64,000 nucleotides of DNA from Novosphingobium sp. Gsoil 351 (GCF_009707465.1 NZ_CP046120.1:2261501-2325500), one strand, 5' to 3'. Shown: positions 32,811-41,503, counted from the first letter of the stretch. A program made the numbers and translations. Notes: generated from the sequence alone by a model not told the origin.

Positions 32811-33917
32811 TTATTTGCGACTTGAGCCGTGAGCTTGGCGATAAGCCGATGGACTGGCGCCGAAGGTCGCTTTGAAAGCCCGATTGAAGCTCGCCTTTGA
32901 ACTGAACCCGCTTTCCAGCGCCAAATCGAGCAGATCGCCGGCTGACCCTTGGCGCAGGCGCTCGGCGACATCCTCACAGCGCAGCCGGTTTACATAAGCC
33001 GAAAAGCTTTCGCCCAAACCGTCGTTGAAGGCGCGCGAGACGTAAGAGGTGTTGGTGCCAAGGATCTTCGCAAGCTTGGGCACGCTTAGTTCCGGGTCGG
33101 CAAAGATCCGCTCGCGAATGATCCTGCCGGCCCATTCCCCGGCCTTGCCCGACCAATCGGTCGTGCCGGGTTCGGATATCTGGAGCTCGGCCAAAGTAGG
33201 AAAAGGCACGGTCGAATGGCGCCAGCCTTCTATGCCCAGGAAGAGCGCGAACGCCGCAATGGCCGCGTACAATCCCATAAGCCCGAAATACCCGAGCGGC
33301 CGGATCAAATCCCAGATGCCGTAGGTCGCCCAGATGGCCAGCAGCACGAACAGCGCCGCTACGGCCCGGCTCAGCCAGCCAAGCATCAGGCGATGGGTGT
33401 CGCTCCGCTGCCGGATCAATCTGGTGCGGTATTGGCCGATCAACGACCGGCACAAGCCGCCGTATGTACCCAAACCGAGGACCACGCCGAGATTGACGAT
33501 CAGGTCATGTGTTGGCGAGGATTGCGTCAGCCAATCGTTCTTGAAGGGCTGGCGAAGCAAGAGGAACGCTCCTGCCAGATAGGTGAACTGGACGACGGCC
33601 GGCGCGAGATGGAACCACGTTCGTTGCGGCAAGCGTCCGGTGGTCAGCGAAACGACGTAAAAGTAGGTCAGCGGAGCAATCGCGAGAGATATGGCAAACG
33701 GCGCGAAGCTGAGCCACTGCCACCGGTCGTAGAAACCCGCAAAGCCGATCATCCACGGCGTGATCACCCCGGCAAGTACCACTAGAAGAACCGCGAGTAT
33801 TCGGTTGGCTATTCGGTTCTGAATCGGTCGGAGAAGTGCGATCGCAAGCAGCAGCAACTGAGCGAATGCAACAGAGAGAATGGCCGATCGCCAGCCGTAG
33901 ACGAGACCCTGGACCAT
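32811..33917 (-). CDS. AraC-family regulator with an N-terminal membrane domain
   Basis: This 368-residue protein starts with about seven hydrophobic helices (residues about 10-235, e.g. SVAFAQLLLLAIALL and LFVLLAIWATYGIWDLI) and ends in an AraC-type DNA-binding domain with two helix-turn-helices (VPKLAKILGTNTSYVSRAFND and LLDLALESGFSSKASFNRAFK). Membrane-anchored AraC proteins sense envelope or lipid signals directly. The gene precedes the S41 peptidase in the same direction, so the pair may be a sensor-regulator and its target. The start at MVQGLVYGW puts only a short tail before helix 1, as expected. Confidence 0.9.
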   Translation of the reverse strand: MVQGLVYGWRSAILSVAFAQLLLLAIALLRPIQNRIANRILAVLLVVLAGVITPWMIGFAGFYDRWQWLSFAPFAISLAIAPLTYFYVVSLTTGRLPQRTWFHLAPAVVQFTYLAGAFLLLRQPFKNDWLTQSSPTHDLIVNLGVVLGLGTYGGLCRSLIGQYRTRLIRQRSDTHRLMLGWLSRAVAALFVLLAIWATYGIWDLIRPLGYFGLMGLYAAIAAFALFLGIEGWRHSTVPFPTLAELQISEPGTTDWSGKAGEWAGRIIRERIFADPELSVPKLAKILGTNTSYVSRAFNDGLGESFSAYVNRLRCEDVAERLRQGSAGDLLDLALESGFSSKASFNRAFKATFGASPSAYRQAHGSSRK

Positions 33918-34055
33918 GGCGGGTCACTAGCATGCCGCAAATGCCCGTCGAAGGGCGAACTGTCACGGCGGCCAACGCCTTTGAGATCGACGGCCATCGC
34001 CGCTGACCGTCCACCGGCCCGGGGCAACGTGAAACGCTCGAAGCGATAAGTGGGC

Positions 34056-34080
34056 GTCCTGGAGTGAGGAGTTCCAGGAC
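34056..34080. other. hairpin GTCCTGG...CCAGGAC
   Basis: A perfect 7-bp stem encloses an 11-base loop. No T tract follows, so it is not a standard terminator. It may be a recombinase or regulator site. Confidence 0.5.
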
Positions 34081-34127
34081 TGTGTGGTGCGCCACCTAGT
34101 CAGCGCCGAACCCGTCTCCGACCAGAT

Positions 34128-34274
34128 TTCCCGCTTTAACGGGAATATATCGGGAAATACGCGCCTAAACGCCTTTAATCGCATCAAGTTAGTAGCGCCA
34201 GAGCCCGGAATTGCGCGGTTCGGGAGGGTTTCCCGTAAACGCAAAACGGGAATTCACCCGAGCAGAAACGGGAA
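34128..34274. repeat. cluster of six CGGGAA/TTCCCG motifs
   Basis: CGGGAA occurs at 34140, 34151, 34247 and 34269 on the plus strand, and TTCCCG at 34128 and 34230. Two pairs form inverted repeats, one being TTCCCGT/ACGGGAA at 34230-34252. Such density is far above chance for a 6-mer. It resembles an array of binding sites (iterons, integrase arm sites or operators) at the edge of a mobile remnant. Confidence 0.6.
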
Positions 34275-34383
34275 CGCGCGTTGCCAAGTACGGGTAAACT
34301 GAGTGCCCCGACAAGAATCGCTGTTTGGCGTCGCCTCTTGCCACCACAACACTCGTTGATCGGCACGCTCAGCTTTCGCGAGC

Positions 34384-35818
34384 TCAGTCCCACAAGATCC
34401 CGGACCGGCGCGACGGCACCGTCCCCCACCCTTTCGTCACGTCGATCTCGGGCCTGCGAAACGGGTCGTGACCCATGGCACCGGGCCTGGCCAAACTGAC
34501 GCGCGGACCGGAGGTAGAAATCCGCGGCTCGCCGGCAGAGGCCTTGCGGACCCCCTCTAGACCGTAGCGCAAAGAGTCGATGACGTGGTTATGAGCATCG
34601 GCCGGTTTTGGCAGGATAACGCCAGTCTGACGATCGGTCGACCAACGGTACATGACGAGCTCGTCTGCCAGGTGCTTGCAGCGGGGATGCACGACGATGT
34701 CGTAGTTCTTCAAAAACTCGATCCCGTCCTCGACTGAGCCTGCGCCCTTGATCGCAGCGGCAATGTCGAACCCCATCGCTTTCATGTAAGCGATGGTTTC
34801 AGGGCGAGCTATCGGCAGTGATGCGGATCTTGCGCGCGCCGGAGATACCCGGGTGAGCGAAGGGGTTGGTCCAGCGAGCTGGCCGCCGATCATCCGAACC
34901 GGCGAACAGCGCCGGGATTTCGTTGATCGGGCAACCGATCTGGTAGGCCTCGTAATCGACGAAGAGACACCTGCCCTTGGGGTCCGCTATGACGCGGCTC
35001 ATGCCGGGCTCGCCTTCCCAGTGCCCGATGAAGCAGCGCACCAGCACCGTGGGATCGTTGCTATATCCCCAGTCGGCGCCGAAGCGGAAAACCGCATCGC
35101 TGGGCGTCTCGAAGCCTAAACACAGCCAGTTGCGGAACACCTGCGCTTCGCTGTGGGTGACATACTTGCCCTGCCAGATGTGGGCGTACTTCTCCGGGTC
35201 GCGCCCGCGGTCGTATTCCATGTCCCGGCGCAGCACGTCAGGGAACCACGGGTTGTCGTCGTAGCCAACCTCGACGAGGATGGTACCCGGCGGCGGCGTG
35301 CCGTCGCGGAACATGCGGTCGACCGGATCTGTCGGGTAGCGCGGATTGTAGCTCCACCAGATCTCCGAGCCCTCGCGGCGAATGGTCGGGATCAGCGCAT
35401 CGAGCGATGATTGCGACAGGGTCGCCGCCTCTTCGACCCAGGCAAGATCATAGCCCTCATAAGACTTGATCGAGGCATCCTTTCCGTTGAGTCCGACGAA
35501 AGTGAACACCGAACCGTTGCGCCCGCGGATCTCGCGTTCGGTGAAACTGAAGAAGCGGTCGCCTCCTGGCCCCATCTCCATGCGCTCGATGCTATCCTCG
35601 ATCAGCTTCTTGGAGGAGTCGCGCATCGAGTTCTGGAACTCGCGCAGACACAAGATGCGGGTGGGGCAACGCCGGGCCCGCTCGATCAGCTTGAGCGCGA
35701 TCGTCCAGGACTTCGCGCCGCCGCGGCCGCCGAAGAAGACGCGGTGGCGGACCGGTTCGTGGGAGTCGTTCTGCCGAACATCGAGCCAGGTGGCCCAGTC
35801 GGGGAGCATCACCTTCAC
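34384..35818 (-). pseudogene. phage terminase large subunit (PBSX-like), frameshifted
   Basis: The terminase large subunit is the ATP-driven motor and nuclease that packages phage DNA. The first frame has the Walker A variant FFGGRGGAKSWT, the Walker B region GYDLAWVEEAATLS and the nuclease start RFGADWGYSNDP. It ends early after KIRITADSSP. The next frame continues with ARPETIAYMKAMGF, SVEDGIEF and DAHNHVIDSLRYGLE, the family C-terminus. Restoring two lost bases (a GC pair near 34806-34810) joins them into about 478 residues. The GTG at 35818 overlaps the upstream gene as GTGA and is preferred over 35836. The gene is probably inactive and marks a degraded prophage or gene transfer remnant. 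Confidence 0.85.
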
Positions 35819-36225
35819 GACTTGGGCTCCTTCCACAAGTCGGCCGGTGGCAGAGCAACCTTTGAGCCCTCAGCGTGGTGATAGATGACCTCGAGCGGCT
35901 TGGGAGACGAGGCGAGGGCACCGGGCGAGAACCGCTCGATCAGGTTGATCACGTACTGGAGGTCGCGTGCGCTGCCGCTGGTCATCGTCTGCACCAGTCG
36001 CTCGACCAGAATATCTGCAACTTCCATGTCGAGGACCTGCTCGCCGCGTTTGATCTTACGCTTGGTCCGCAAGGCCCGGTCAAGGATTTCGGGGATGGAT
36101 AGCGGGTTGTCCGCCTCCACCGCCTTGGGCTTCTTCCGGCGGCGGCCTTTGGCTGCGGCGTTACCGGGTTTGAACCGGTGCTGGCGGGGCGGTTTGCCGT
36201 AGCCCACATCATAATCATCGCTCAT
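35815..36225 (-). CDS. DUF5681 protein, probable terminase small-subunit-like partner
   Basis: This 136-residue protein has the DUF5681 signature: VGYGKPPRQHRFKPGNAAAKGRRR at residues 8-31, a basic segment, then helices. Proteins with this domain are usually encoded directly before a phage terminase large subunit, as here, and are thought to be the DNA-recognition partner; that role is inferred. Its TGA overlaps the terminase GTG. It is intact although the large subunit is broken. Confidence 0.82.
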   Translation of the reverse strand: MSDDYDVGYGKPPRQHRFKPGNAAAKGRRRKKPKAVEADNPLSIPEILDRALRTKRKIKRGEQVLDMEVADILVERLVQTMTSGSARDLQYVINLIERFSPGALASSPKPLEVIYHHAEGSKVALPPADLWKEPKS

Positions 36226-36237
36226 GATGTAGCGCCC

Positions 36238-37512
36238 CTACTTGCGGCGGCGCACGACGGCGCCCGTTGCAGCGTTGACGGGTTCGATGCCGGTGACGTC
36301 GCAAAACCGGCGCAGCGCCACGTTGACGTAGTGCGGGTCGAGTTCGATAACCGCAGCCCGCCTGCCGCAGCGCTCAGCGGCAATCATTGCCGTTCCCGAT
36401 CCTCCGAACGGGTCCAGGATCAGCGCGCCGCGGGTCGAACAATCGAGCATGGCGTCGGCGATCAGGCCCACGGGCTTGAGGGTCGGGTGCATCGCCAGCT
36501 TTTCGGCGCGGCCCTTCTGGAACGAGTTCATCCCGGGGGCCATCCACACGTTGGTGCGGTTACGGCCATGCTTCCCGAGTTCGATGTTGTTGATGTGCTT
36601 GGCCTTGCCGGCCTTGAACACCGCGATGAGTTCATGCCTGCTGCGGTACAGCGAGCCAAGGGCCCCCTGGCTTTTGACCGAGCAACACAGGTTCTTGAAC
36701 TCGGTATAGACGCTGCCCGCGGTCAGCAGCTCGAGCAGGTGGCGAAAATCCATGAAGATGAAGTGGATCGAGCCATCGACACTGTTAGCGATCATGTGCT
36801 CAAACGAGGTGCGCAAGAATGCGGTGAACTGTTCCGGGCTCATCTCGCCCGACGCCATCCCGAACTCGCGCGCATCGGCCTTGCTCGAGACATGACCCTT
36901 GATGGGCACATTAAAAGGAACGTCCGAGATGATCATCTGCGCCAGCTCGCCGTCGAGCAGCGCTAGGTACGATTCCCGGTCCAGTGCGCTGCCACAAAAC
37001 AACCGGTGGCGACCGCACAGCCACAGGTCGCCCAGCCGGGCGACGTCCTCAATGTGGTTCGGGTTGACGGGCTTGTCCGCCGGATCGGCTTTGGGTTTGT
37101 GGCGCCGCTCAATCAGATCATCGACCTTGGGGAGTTCGAAACCGGTCGCAGTGATCTCGAACTCGTCGAGCGCGATCAGCTCTTCGAGCTCGATCGCGAG
37201 GATCTCATCATTAAATTCGCTCAGTTCCCCCAGCTGGTTGTCCGCGATCATGAAGGCCCGCTGTTGGGCCTCGCTCAGGTGCGCGATCGACACCGTGGGG
37301 ATCGTGTCGAGCCCCAGCTTGATCGCCGCCAAGGTTGCACCGTGGCCGGCGTAAATGACGTTGCCCGCGCCAACGACCACCGGCTTGTTGAAGCCGACCG
37401 AGTTTATCGATTCCGCCAATTTGTCGATCTGATCGTCATCGTGGATGCGGGAATTGCGCGGATTGGGAACAAGCGCGCGCGGGTCCTGGTGGGTGAGTTT
37501 GAGAGAAGTCAT
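36238..37512 (-). CDS. ParB-domain DNA methyltransferase (phage type)
   Basis: This protein of about 424 residues has an N-terminal ParB/Srx nuclease-like domain (VPNPRNSRIHDDDQIDKL, VVGAGNVIYAGHGATLAA) and a C-terminal N4/N6 DNA methyltransferase domain. The SAM-binding motif is LDPFGGSGTAMIAAE. The catalytic motif that is normally DPPY reads DVPF (IISDVPFNVP), a notable change at the active site. TLKPVGL matches the family H-P-x-x-KP element. The start is placed at ATG 37512, which has GGAGG five bases upstream, instead of the 37590 frame end. Such fusions are common in alphaproteobacterial prophages next to terminases and may protect phage DNA or alter regulation. Activity is uncertain. 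Confidence 0.85.
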   Translation of the reverse strand: MTSLKLTHQDPRALVPNPRNSRIHDDDQIDKLAESINSVGFNKPVVVGAGNVIYAGHGATLAAIKLGLDTIPTVSIAHLSEAQQRAFMIADNQLGELSEFNDEILAIELEELIALDEFEITATGFELPKVDDLIERRHKPKADPADKPVNPNHIEDVARLGDLWLCGRHRLFCGSALDRESYLALLDGELAQMIISDVPFNVPIKGHVSSKADAREFGMASGEMSPEQFTAFLRTSFEHMIANSVDGSIHFIFMDFRHLLELLTAGSVYTEFKNLCCSVKSQGALGSLYRSRHELIAVFKAGKAKHINNIELGKHGRNRTNVWMAPGMNSFQKGRAEKLAMHPTLKPVGLIADAMLDCSTRGALILDPFGGSGTAMIAAERCGRRAAVIELDPHYVNVALRRFCDVTGIEPVNAATGAVVRRRK

Positions 37513-37536
37513 GTGTGCCTCCGTTTTAGAGGCAGA
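37513..37536 (-). promoter_or_regulatory. inverted repeat over the methyltransferase ribosome site
   Basis: GCCTC at 37517-37521 pairs with GAGGC at 37529-37533 around a 7-base loop, and flanking TGTGT/ACACA can extend the stem with one bulge. The GGAGG ribosome site of the methyltransferase gene sits in the stem, so folding would hide it. It may be a translational switch or an operator. Confidence 0.45.
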
Positions 37537-37642
37537 CACATCTGGGGGACTTTCGAGGGCTTGGTCAGGCTGAACTAAAGAAACGCTCACGCCCGGCCTT
37601 TCGACCTGCAGTCAGGCTACCTGCTGCCTCAAAGAGGCGCAG

Positions 37643-38422
37643 CTAAAGCTTGTCGGCGGTGAGCTTCTGGTCGGCTGAGGTTTTTTTGATCCCCTCATCG
37701 ATCATGGCGTCGAAAGCAGATCGGGCCATATAGCGAAGCGCGATGCCCATGCGCCGGTCGCCAGTGCCGTCGCATTCCGCGGTGCGCTGGTCGTACATAG
37801 TTCGGCCAAGGCGCCACAGGCTCGCGCCAAGCTTGCCGCCGCCAATCGGATAGGGTGGCGGCACCGCCACGTCGAACCGAAACACCATCCCCACCGCAAC
37901 CGTCTCGCTGGCAAACGCGAACGCCGCCCCGTCGGGCTTCCCGCTCTCACGGGCACGAGAGTTGGCCCGAGCAACTTCGAGTTCGGTCAATTCCTGCGTG
38001 GGGCCGATGTGCTGCGGATATTTGGTGGTGAGACCCATCGACAGCTTCTGGAAAACGTCGACCGCCTTAGCGCTGCACTGGTCAGCTGCCGTAAGCCAGA
38101 CCTCCTTGAGCTTGTTGTTCTCGAACCGAGGAGAGAGCTCGAAGGGCACGGCGGCGATGACGATCTTCTGGCTGGTATGATTGATTTGGAGGCGATCCAC
38201 CGCCTCGGGCCGTCCGCGCACCTTCGCGCTCTTGACGCCCTCGACCGCACTCACCGCCGCAAGCGCCTCTTCAGGCGTCATTCCGACTGACAGGCCCTGC
38301 CAGAGCACAATTGGAACCGGCGCGGGCTCTTCGGCCATGGCGCTTCCACCAGGCAGCGCAACCATCGCGACAGCGAACAATATAGAGAGAAGGCGGGCGA
38401 CCAGGAAGATCCTCGAATACAT
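37643..38422 (-). CDS. hypothetical secreted protein
   Basis: This protein of about 259 residues starts with a signal peptide (MYSRIFLVARLLSILFAVAM, cleavage near GGSAMAEEP). The mature part is mixed alpha/beta with a segment GMTPEEALAAVSAVEGVKSAKV like those of small repeat domains in periplasmic proteins, and QCSAKAVDVFQKLSMGLTTKYP. I do not recognise a family. The frame is open to 38533, but the ATG at 38422 starts the signal peptide. No good ribosome site precedes it, so it may be leaderless. It is divergent from the small XRE gene, and a palindrome overlaps its start codon. Confidence 0.7.
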   Translation of the reverse strand: MYSRIFLVARLLSILFAVAMVALPGGSAMAEEPAPVPIVLWQGLSVGMTPEEALAAVSAVEGVKSAKVRGRPEAVDRLQINHTSQKIVIAAVPFELSPRFENNKLKEVWLTAADQCSAKAVDVFQKLSMGLTTKYPQHIGPTQELTELEVARANSRARESGKPDGAAFAFASETVAVGMVFRFDVAVPPPYPIGGGKLGASLWRLGRTMYDQRTAECDGTGDRRMGIALRYMARSAFDAMIDEGIKKTSADQKLTADKL

Positions 38423-38431
38423 ACTATAGTA
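38422..38431. promoter_or_regulatory. palindrome TACTATAGTA at the hypothetical gene start
   Basis: This perfect 10-bp inverted repeat with a central TATA lies between the divergent hypothetical and XRE genes and overlaps the hypothetical start codon. It resembles the half-sites bound by small XRE controller proteins, so the adjacent XRE protein may bind here. Confidence 0.45.
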
Positions 38432-38469
38432 AATAAAGAGGTGAGCCGGTAATTGCCAATGGTTTGTGC

Positions 38470-38679
38470 ATGGACATGCGCAAACTCGTCGGCTCCAACG
38501 TGCGTCGATTGCGAATAGCTCGCGGAATGACACAAGAGCAGTACGCTGAGCGCTCGGGGTTCTCTCAGCAGTACATCTCCGACCTTGAACGCGGGCGACG
38601 CAACCCGACGGTGGTGTCGCTGTTCGAGCTTGCCCAAGCGCTCAACGTGGGACCGACGGACCTGATTTCGGAAGAATGA
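38470..38679 (+). CDS. small XRE-family transcriptional regulator
   Basis: This 69-residue protein is almost entirely one HTH_3 (Cro/CI) domain: VRRLRIARGMTQEQYAERSG, then FSQQYISDLERGRRNPTVVSLFELAQAL. Size and sequence are close to phage repressor-like and restriction-modification controller (C) proteins. Start candidates are ATG 38470 and ATG 38476; neither has a strong ribosome site. No restriction gene is adjacent. It is divergent from the hypothetical secreted protein and probably controls that intergenic region. Confidence 0.88.
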   Translation: MDMRKLVGSNVRRLRIARGMTQEQYAERSGFSQQYISDLERGRRNPTVVSLFELAQALNVGPTDLISEE

Positions 38680-38955
38680 GCCCGCGGCGGGAGCAAAAAA
38701 TCGCTGTGCGAGGATCGCCATGCGGAAGTCGTCTTGGCCAGGGCCCAACGTGCACTCCGACTTCTCAGACGGCATCGTGCGGAAACACGATTGTGGTTTC
38801 GAAGGGCCGCTTTGCGCCTTGATCCCGGTCGTCCATCGCGGGATCTGCAAAGCCAAAAGTTGACGTCTGCCGGGCACGCGGTTGGCCTCGCTATCAATGA
38901 TTGCGCTATCGATGCGGCACAAGAGTTCTTGCGCTCGGACCGGTTGGAAGTTGTT

Positions 38956-39522
38956 CTATTGTGCAGGCATCGTGCCGGGCCGTAGGTATGGGAACATGTG
39001 AGCGACGAAGTCGGCTTTGCCCAAGTCGATACCCTGGCCACGCAGGATCGCGTAGGCGATTATGATGTGAAAGTAGAACTGGGGCATCGTCCAGTCGCGG
39101 GCGTATTGCTTCGCCGTTAGGTCGAAGATCATGCCGTTGGGCAGCGCGTGGGCGATCGGCGCCTCCGGATCGGTTTGGGCCGCTTCGGCAGTCAACCCTT
39201 TCACCACGCCTAAGGCCTCGCTGATCCGTGCCCGTGCGTCGGCTATTGAGCCCGGACGCTCGGTCGCGTTGCGGCCCTCATTCAACAGCACGTCGATCGT
39301 ATCCGGGAAATCTCGTCCCTGTAGCCGGCACATGCCCTCCTGAGCTTGCACACAGGCGAACCGGATTTGAGTGGAGAGTGGAAACATGTCGGGAGAGAGG
39401 CGCTTGGACAGGAGCGCATCTGCCTCGCCGCCCGGCATTTGCACCTCAGCCTTGGCTAGCCACTCCGAAAGCGCTCCCAGCATCTGAACGTAGGTGGGCA
39501 CAAGAATGTCGAGCAACTTCAC
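38956..39522 (-). CDS. DUF1993 family protein
   Basis: This 188-residue helical protein matches the DUF1993 family: it opens MKLLDILVPTYVQMLGAL, has SPDMFPLSTQIRFACVQAQEG and ends with MPQFYFHIIIAYAILRGQG. The family has a DinB-like four-helix look and no established function. The 276-base stretch before it (38680-38955) contains no convincing gene. It lies downstream of, and on the same strand as, the small-enzyme series that follows, but is separated from it by 192 bases. Confidence 0.85.
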   Translation of the reverse strand: MKLLDILVPTYVQMLGALSEWLAKAEVQMPGGEADALLSKRLSPDMFPLSTQIRFACVQAQEGMCRLQGRDFPDTIDVLLNEGRNATERPGSIADARARISEALGVVKGLTAEAAQTDPEAPIAHALPNGMIFDLTAKQYARDWTMPQFYFHIIIAYAILRGQGIDLGKADFVAHMFPYLRPGTMPAQ

Positions 39523-39714
39523 GTTTGTTCCTCTTTTGGGGAGCCGGCTTTCGCGGGCTCAATTGGTGTATCGCTATTTCCCGGACATTGAGACGCTGGC
39601 CATACTTTGAAGGTCACACGGGCATCTCCCAACCTCCCGGCAGGAACGTCCGCGTGCCTGAAGTGCGGGGCCGCAACCGCTTCAGCCCGGCGAGACAAGC
39701 AGTGGGCAGTCGCC

Positions 39715-40551
39715 TCAGCTGGCCACGAACTCTAGAATATCCGCGTTCAGCACATCGGCATTCACAGTGAGCATGCCGTGAGAGAGACCGGGGTAGGTCT
39801 TGAGCGTGCCGTTCGGCAGGAGTTTGATCGCCTTCTGCGCCGAGGCGGCTATCGGAACGACCTGATCGTCCTCGCCGTGCAAAACCAGGGTCGGCACGGT
39901 GATCGCTTTGAGGTCCTCCGTTTGCTCGGTCTCCGAAAACGCCTTGATGCCGTCGTAATGCGCCTTGGCGCTGCCCATCATGCCCTGCCTCCACCAGTTC
40001 TGGATCACGCCTTCATGGACTGTCGCGCCCTCACGGTTGAAGCCGTAGAAGGGGCCCGCGGGGACATCGCGAAAGAATTGCGCGCGATTGCCGGCAAGAG
40101 CGGTCCGGTAGCCGTCGAATACCTGCATGGGGGTGCCCTCAGGATTGTCGGCGGTCTTCAGCATGAGGGGCGGGATCGCCGCAACGAGAACTGCCTTGGC
40201 GACCCGGCCGGCAGGTCCGCCGTGTCTCGCTACATATCTCGCGACTTCCCCGCCTCCCGTAGAATGACCGATATGAACGGCGTTACGTAAATCCAACGCC
40301 TCGGCGACAGCGAAGGCATCGGCCGCGTAGTGGTCGATGTCATGGCCCTCGGCAACCTGCGCCGACCGCCCGTGACCGCGCCGGTCGTGCGCGACCACGC
40401 GATAACCTTTCGACAGGAAGAAGAGCATCTGCGAATCCCAGTCGTCGGAACTGAGCGGCCAGCCGTGGTGAAAAACGATGGGCTGGGCGACCTTGGAACC
40501 CCAGTCCTTATAAAAAATCTCGACGGCGTCTTTCGTGATGATTGTACTCAT
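39715..40551 (-). CDS. alpha/beta hydrolase, non-heme chloroperoxidase/arylesterase type
   Basis: This 278-residue hydrolase of the cofactor-free haloperoxidase family has FHHGWPLSSDDWDSQM, VVAHDRRGHGRS, nucleophile Ser97 in IGHSTGGGEVARY, Asp in LHGEDDQVVP and His in GLSHGM. Such enzymes show perhydrolase activity in vitro and esterase activity in vivo. It starts at ATG 40551. It is part of a minus-strand series of stress-related enzymes with pirin and OsmC next to it, fitting a role in handling oxidised or halogenated organics. The natural substrate is unknown. Confidence 0.92.
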   Translation of the reverse strand: MSTIITKDAVEIFYKDWGSKVAQPIVFHHGWPLSSDDWDSQMLFFLSKGYRVVAHDRRGHGRSAQVAEGHDIDHYAADAFAVAEALDLRNAVHIGHSTGGGEVARYVARHGGPAGRVAKAVLVAAIPPLMLKTADNPEGTPMQVFDGYRTALAGNRAQFFRDVPAGPFYGFNREGATVHEGVIQNWWRQGMMGSAKAHYDGIKAFSETEQTEDLKAITVPTLVLHGEDDQVVPIAASAQKAIKLLPNGTLKTYPGLSHGMLTVNADVLNADILEFVAS

Positions 40552-40595
40552 CGGTAGTGTTCCTTTGGTTTAGTCGGGAAAGATAGAAGCTCGCG

Positions 40596-41480
40596 TCAGG
40601 TAAAATCACGATCCTCCGGAAGGGGCGTGAACTCTTCGTCGTCGGCATCGGGCAACTTCATGCGCCCTTGCTTCCAGTCTTCCCTTGCCTGTTCGATCCG
40701 ATCTCGCGACGAGCTGACGAAGTTCCACAGCATGAACCGCTCGCCAATGGGATCGCCGCCCAGAGCCATGATGGTGGCCGCTTCATTCGCCTTCACGACC
40801 ACATCCTCGCCGGGCTCAAGCACAGCCATCTGCCCGGCATTGAGAATCTGCGCCCCGACCATCGCGGTGCCGGCGGCGACGTAGACCGCGCGCTCCTCGT
40901 ATTCGGCGGGGAGGGTGCGGCGCGCGCCCGCATCCATATCCCAGTGCATGTAGAATTGCGGGCTGTGGACCATCACCGCCGATCGCATTCCTTCTGCGCT
41001 GCCCGCGATCAGTCGACCGCGAAGGCCCTGCTCTTCCCAGGTCGGCAAGTCGGCATAGCCTGCGTGGTGATAGAAGGCGGGATCGGCCTCTTCATGCTCG
41101 GTTGGCAGGGCGACCCAGGCCTGGATGCCGTGCATGTGTGCGCCGTGCTCGCGGGCGTGGTCGAAGCGTTCGGAATGAGTGATGCCGCTTCCGGCGATCA
41201 TCCAGTTGACTTCGCGTGGGCGGATTCCCTGCGTCACGCCCAGGCTGTCGCGATGAGTGAGGGCGCCATCGAAGAGATAGGTGACGGTGGAGATGCCGAT
41301 GTGCGGATGCGGGCGCACATCCATCTCGCGCGGGAGGCCGGGGGCGAGATCGGCGGGCCCCATATGGTCGAAGAAGATATAGGGTCCGACCGTCCGGCGA
41401 GCGTGAAAAGGCAGCACGCGTCCAACCTCGAACCCGCCGCCCAGGTCATGCCCGCGTTTATCGATGATGCGTTCAATCAT
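40596..41480 (-). CDS. pirin family protein
   Basis: This 294-residue bicupin opens with LGGGFEVGRVLPFHARRTVGP and has FFDHMGPADLAPG. The N-terminal metal-binding motif is RPHPHIGISTVTYLFDG, and the GITHSERF and AWVALP segments are also conserved. Pirins bind Fe2+, and some have quercetinase (flavonol dioxygenase) activity. The C-terminal half has the pirin_C cupin. It lies within the minus-strand stress series between the chloroperoxidase-like and OsmC genes. Either quercetinase or a redox-sensing role is possible. Confidence 0.93.
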   Translation of the reverse strand: MIERIIDKRGHDLGGGFEVGRVLPFHARRTVGPYIFFDHMGPADLAPGLPREMDVRPHPHIGISTVTYLFDGALTHRDSLGVTQGIRPREVNWMIAGSGITHSERFDHAREHGAHMHGIQAWVALPTEHEEADPAFYHHAGYADLPTWEEQGLRGRLIAGSAEGMRSAVMVHSPQFYMHWDMDAGARRTLPAEYEERAVYVAAGTAMVGAQILNAGQMAVLEPGEDVVVKANEAATIMALGGDPIGERFMLWNFVSSSRDRIEQAREDWKQGRMKLPDADDEEFTPLPEDRDFT

Positions 41481-41503
41481 TGGTCTCTGTCCCTCGGCGG
41501 CAG

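Larger units (their letters stand above)
33918..34383. other. 466-bp non-coding stretch beside the phage remnant
   Basis: No gene is visible. The stretch is less GC-biased than its neighbours. It holds a hairpin at 34056-34080, a cluster of six CGGGAA/TTCCCG motifs at 34128-34274 and another hairpin at 34230-34252. It separates the AraC gene from the terminase remnant and may contain the element boundary. No tRNA or clear direct repeat was found. Confidence 0.6.

Noticed and set aside
33918..34383. tRNA or attachment site at the phage boundary
   Set aside because: I looked for a cloverleaf and for flanking direct repeats and saw neither.
38470..38679. Part of a restriction-modification system
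   Set aside because: The protein is controller-like, but no restriction endonuclease gene is within reach. The methyltransferase nearby is of the phage ParB type.
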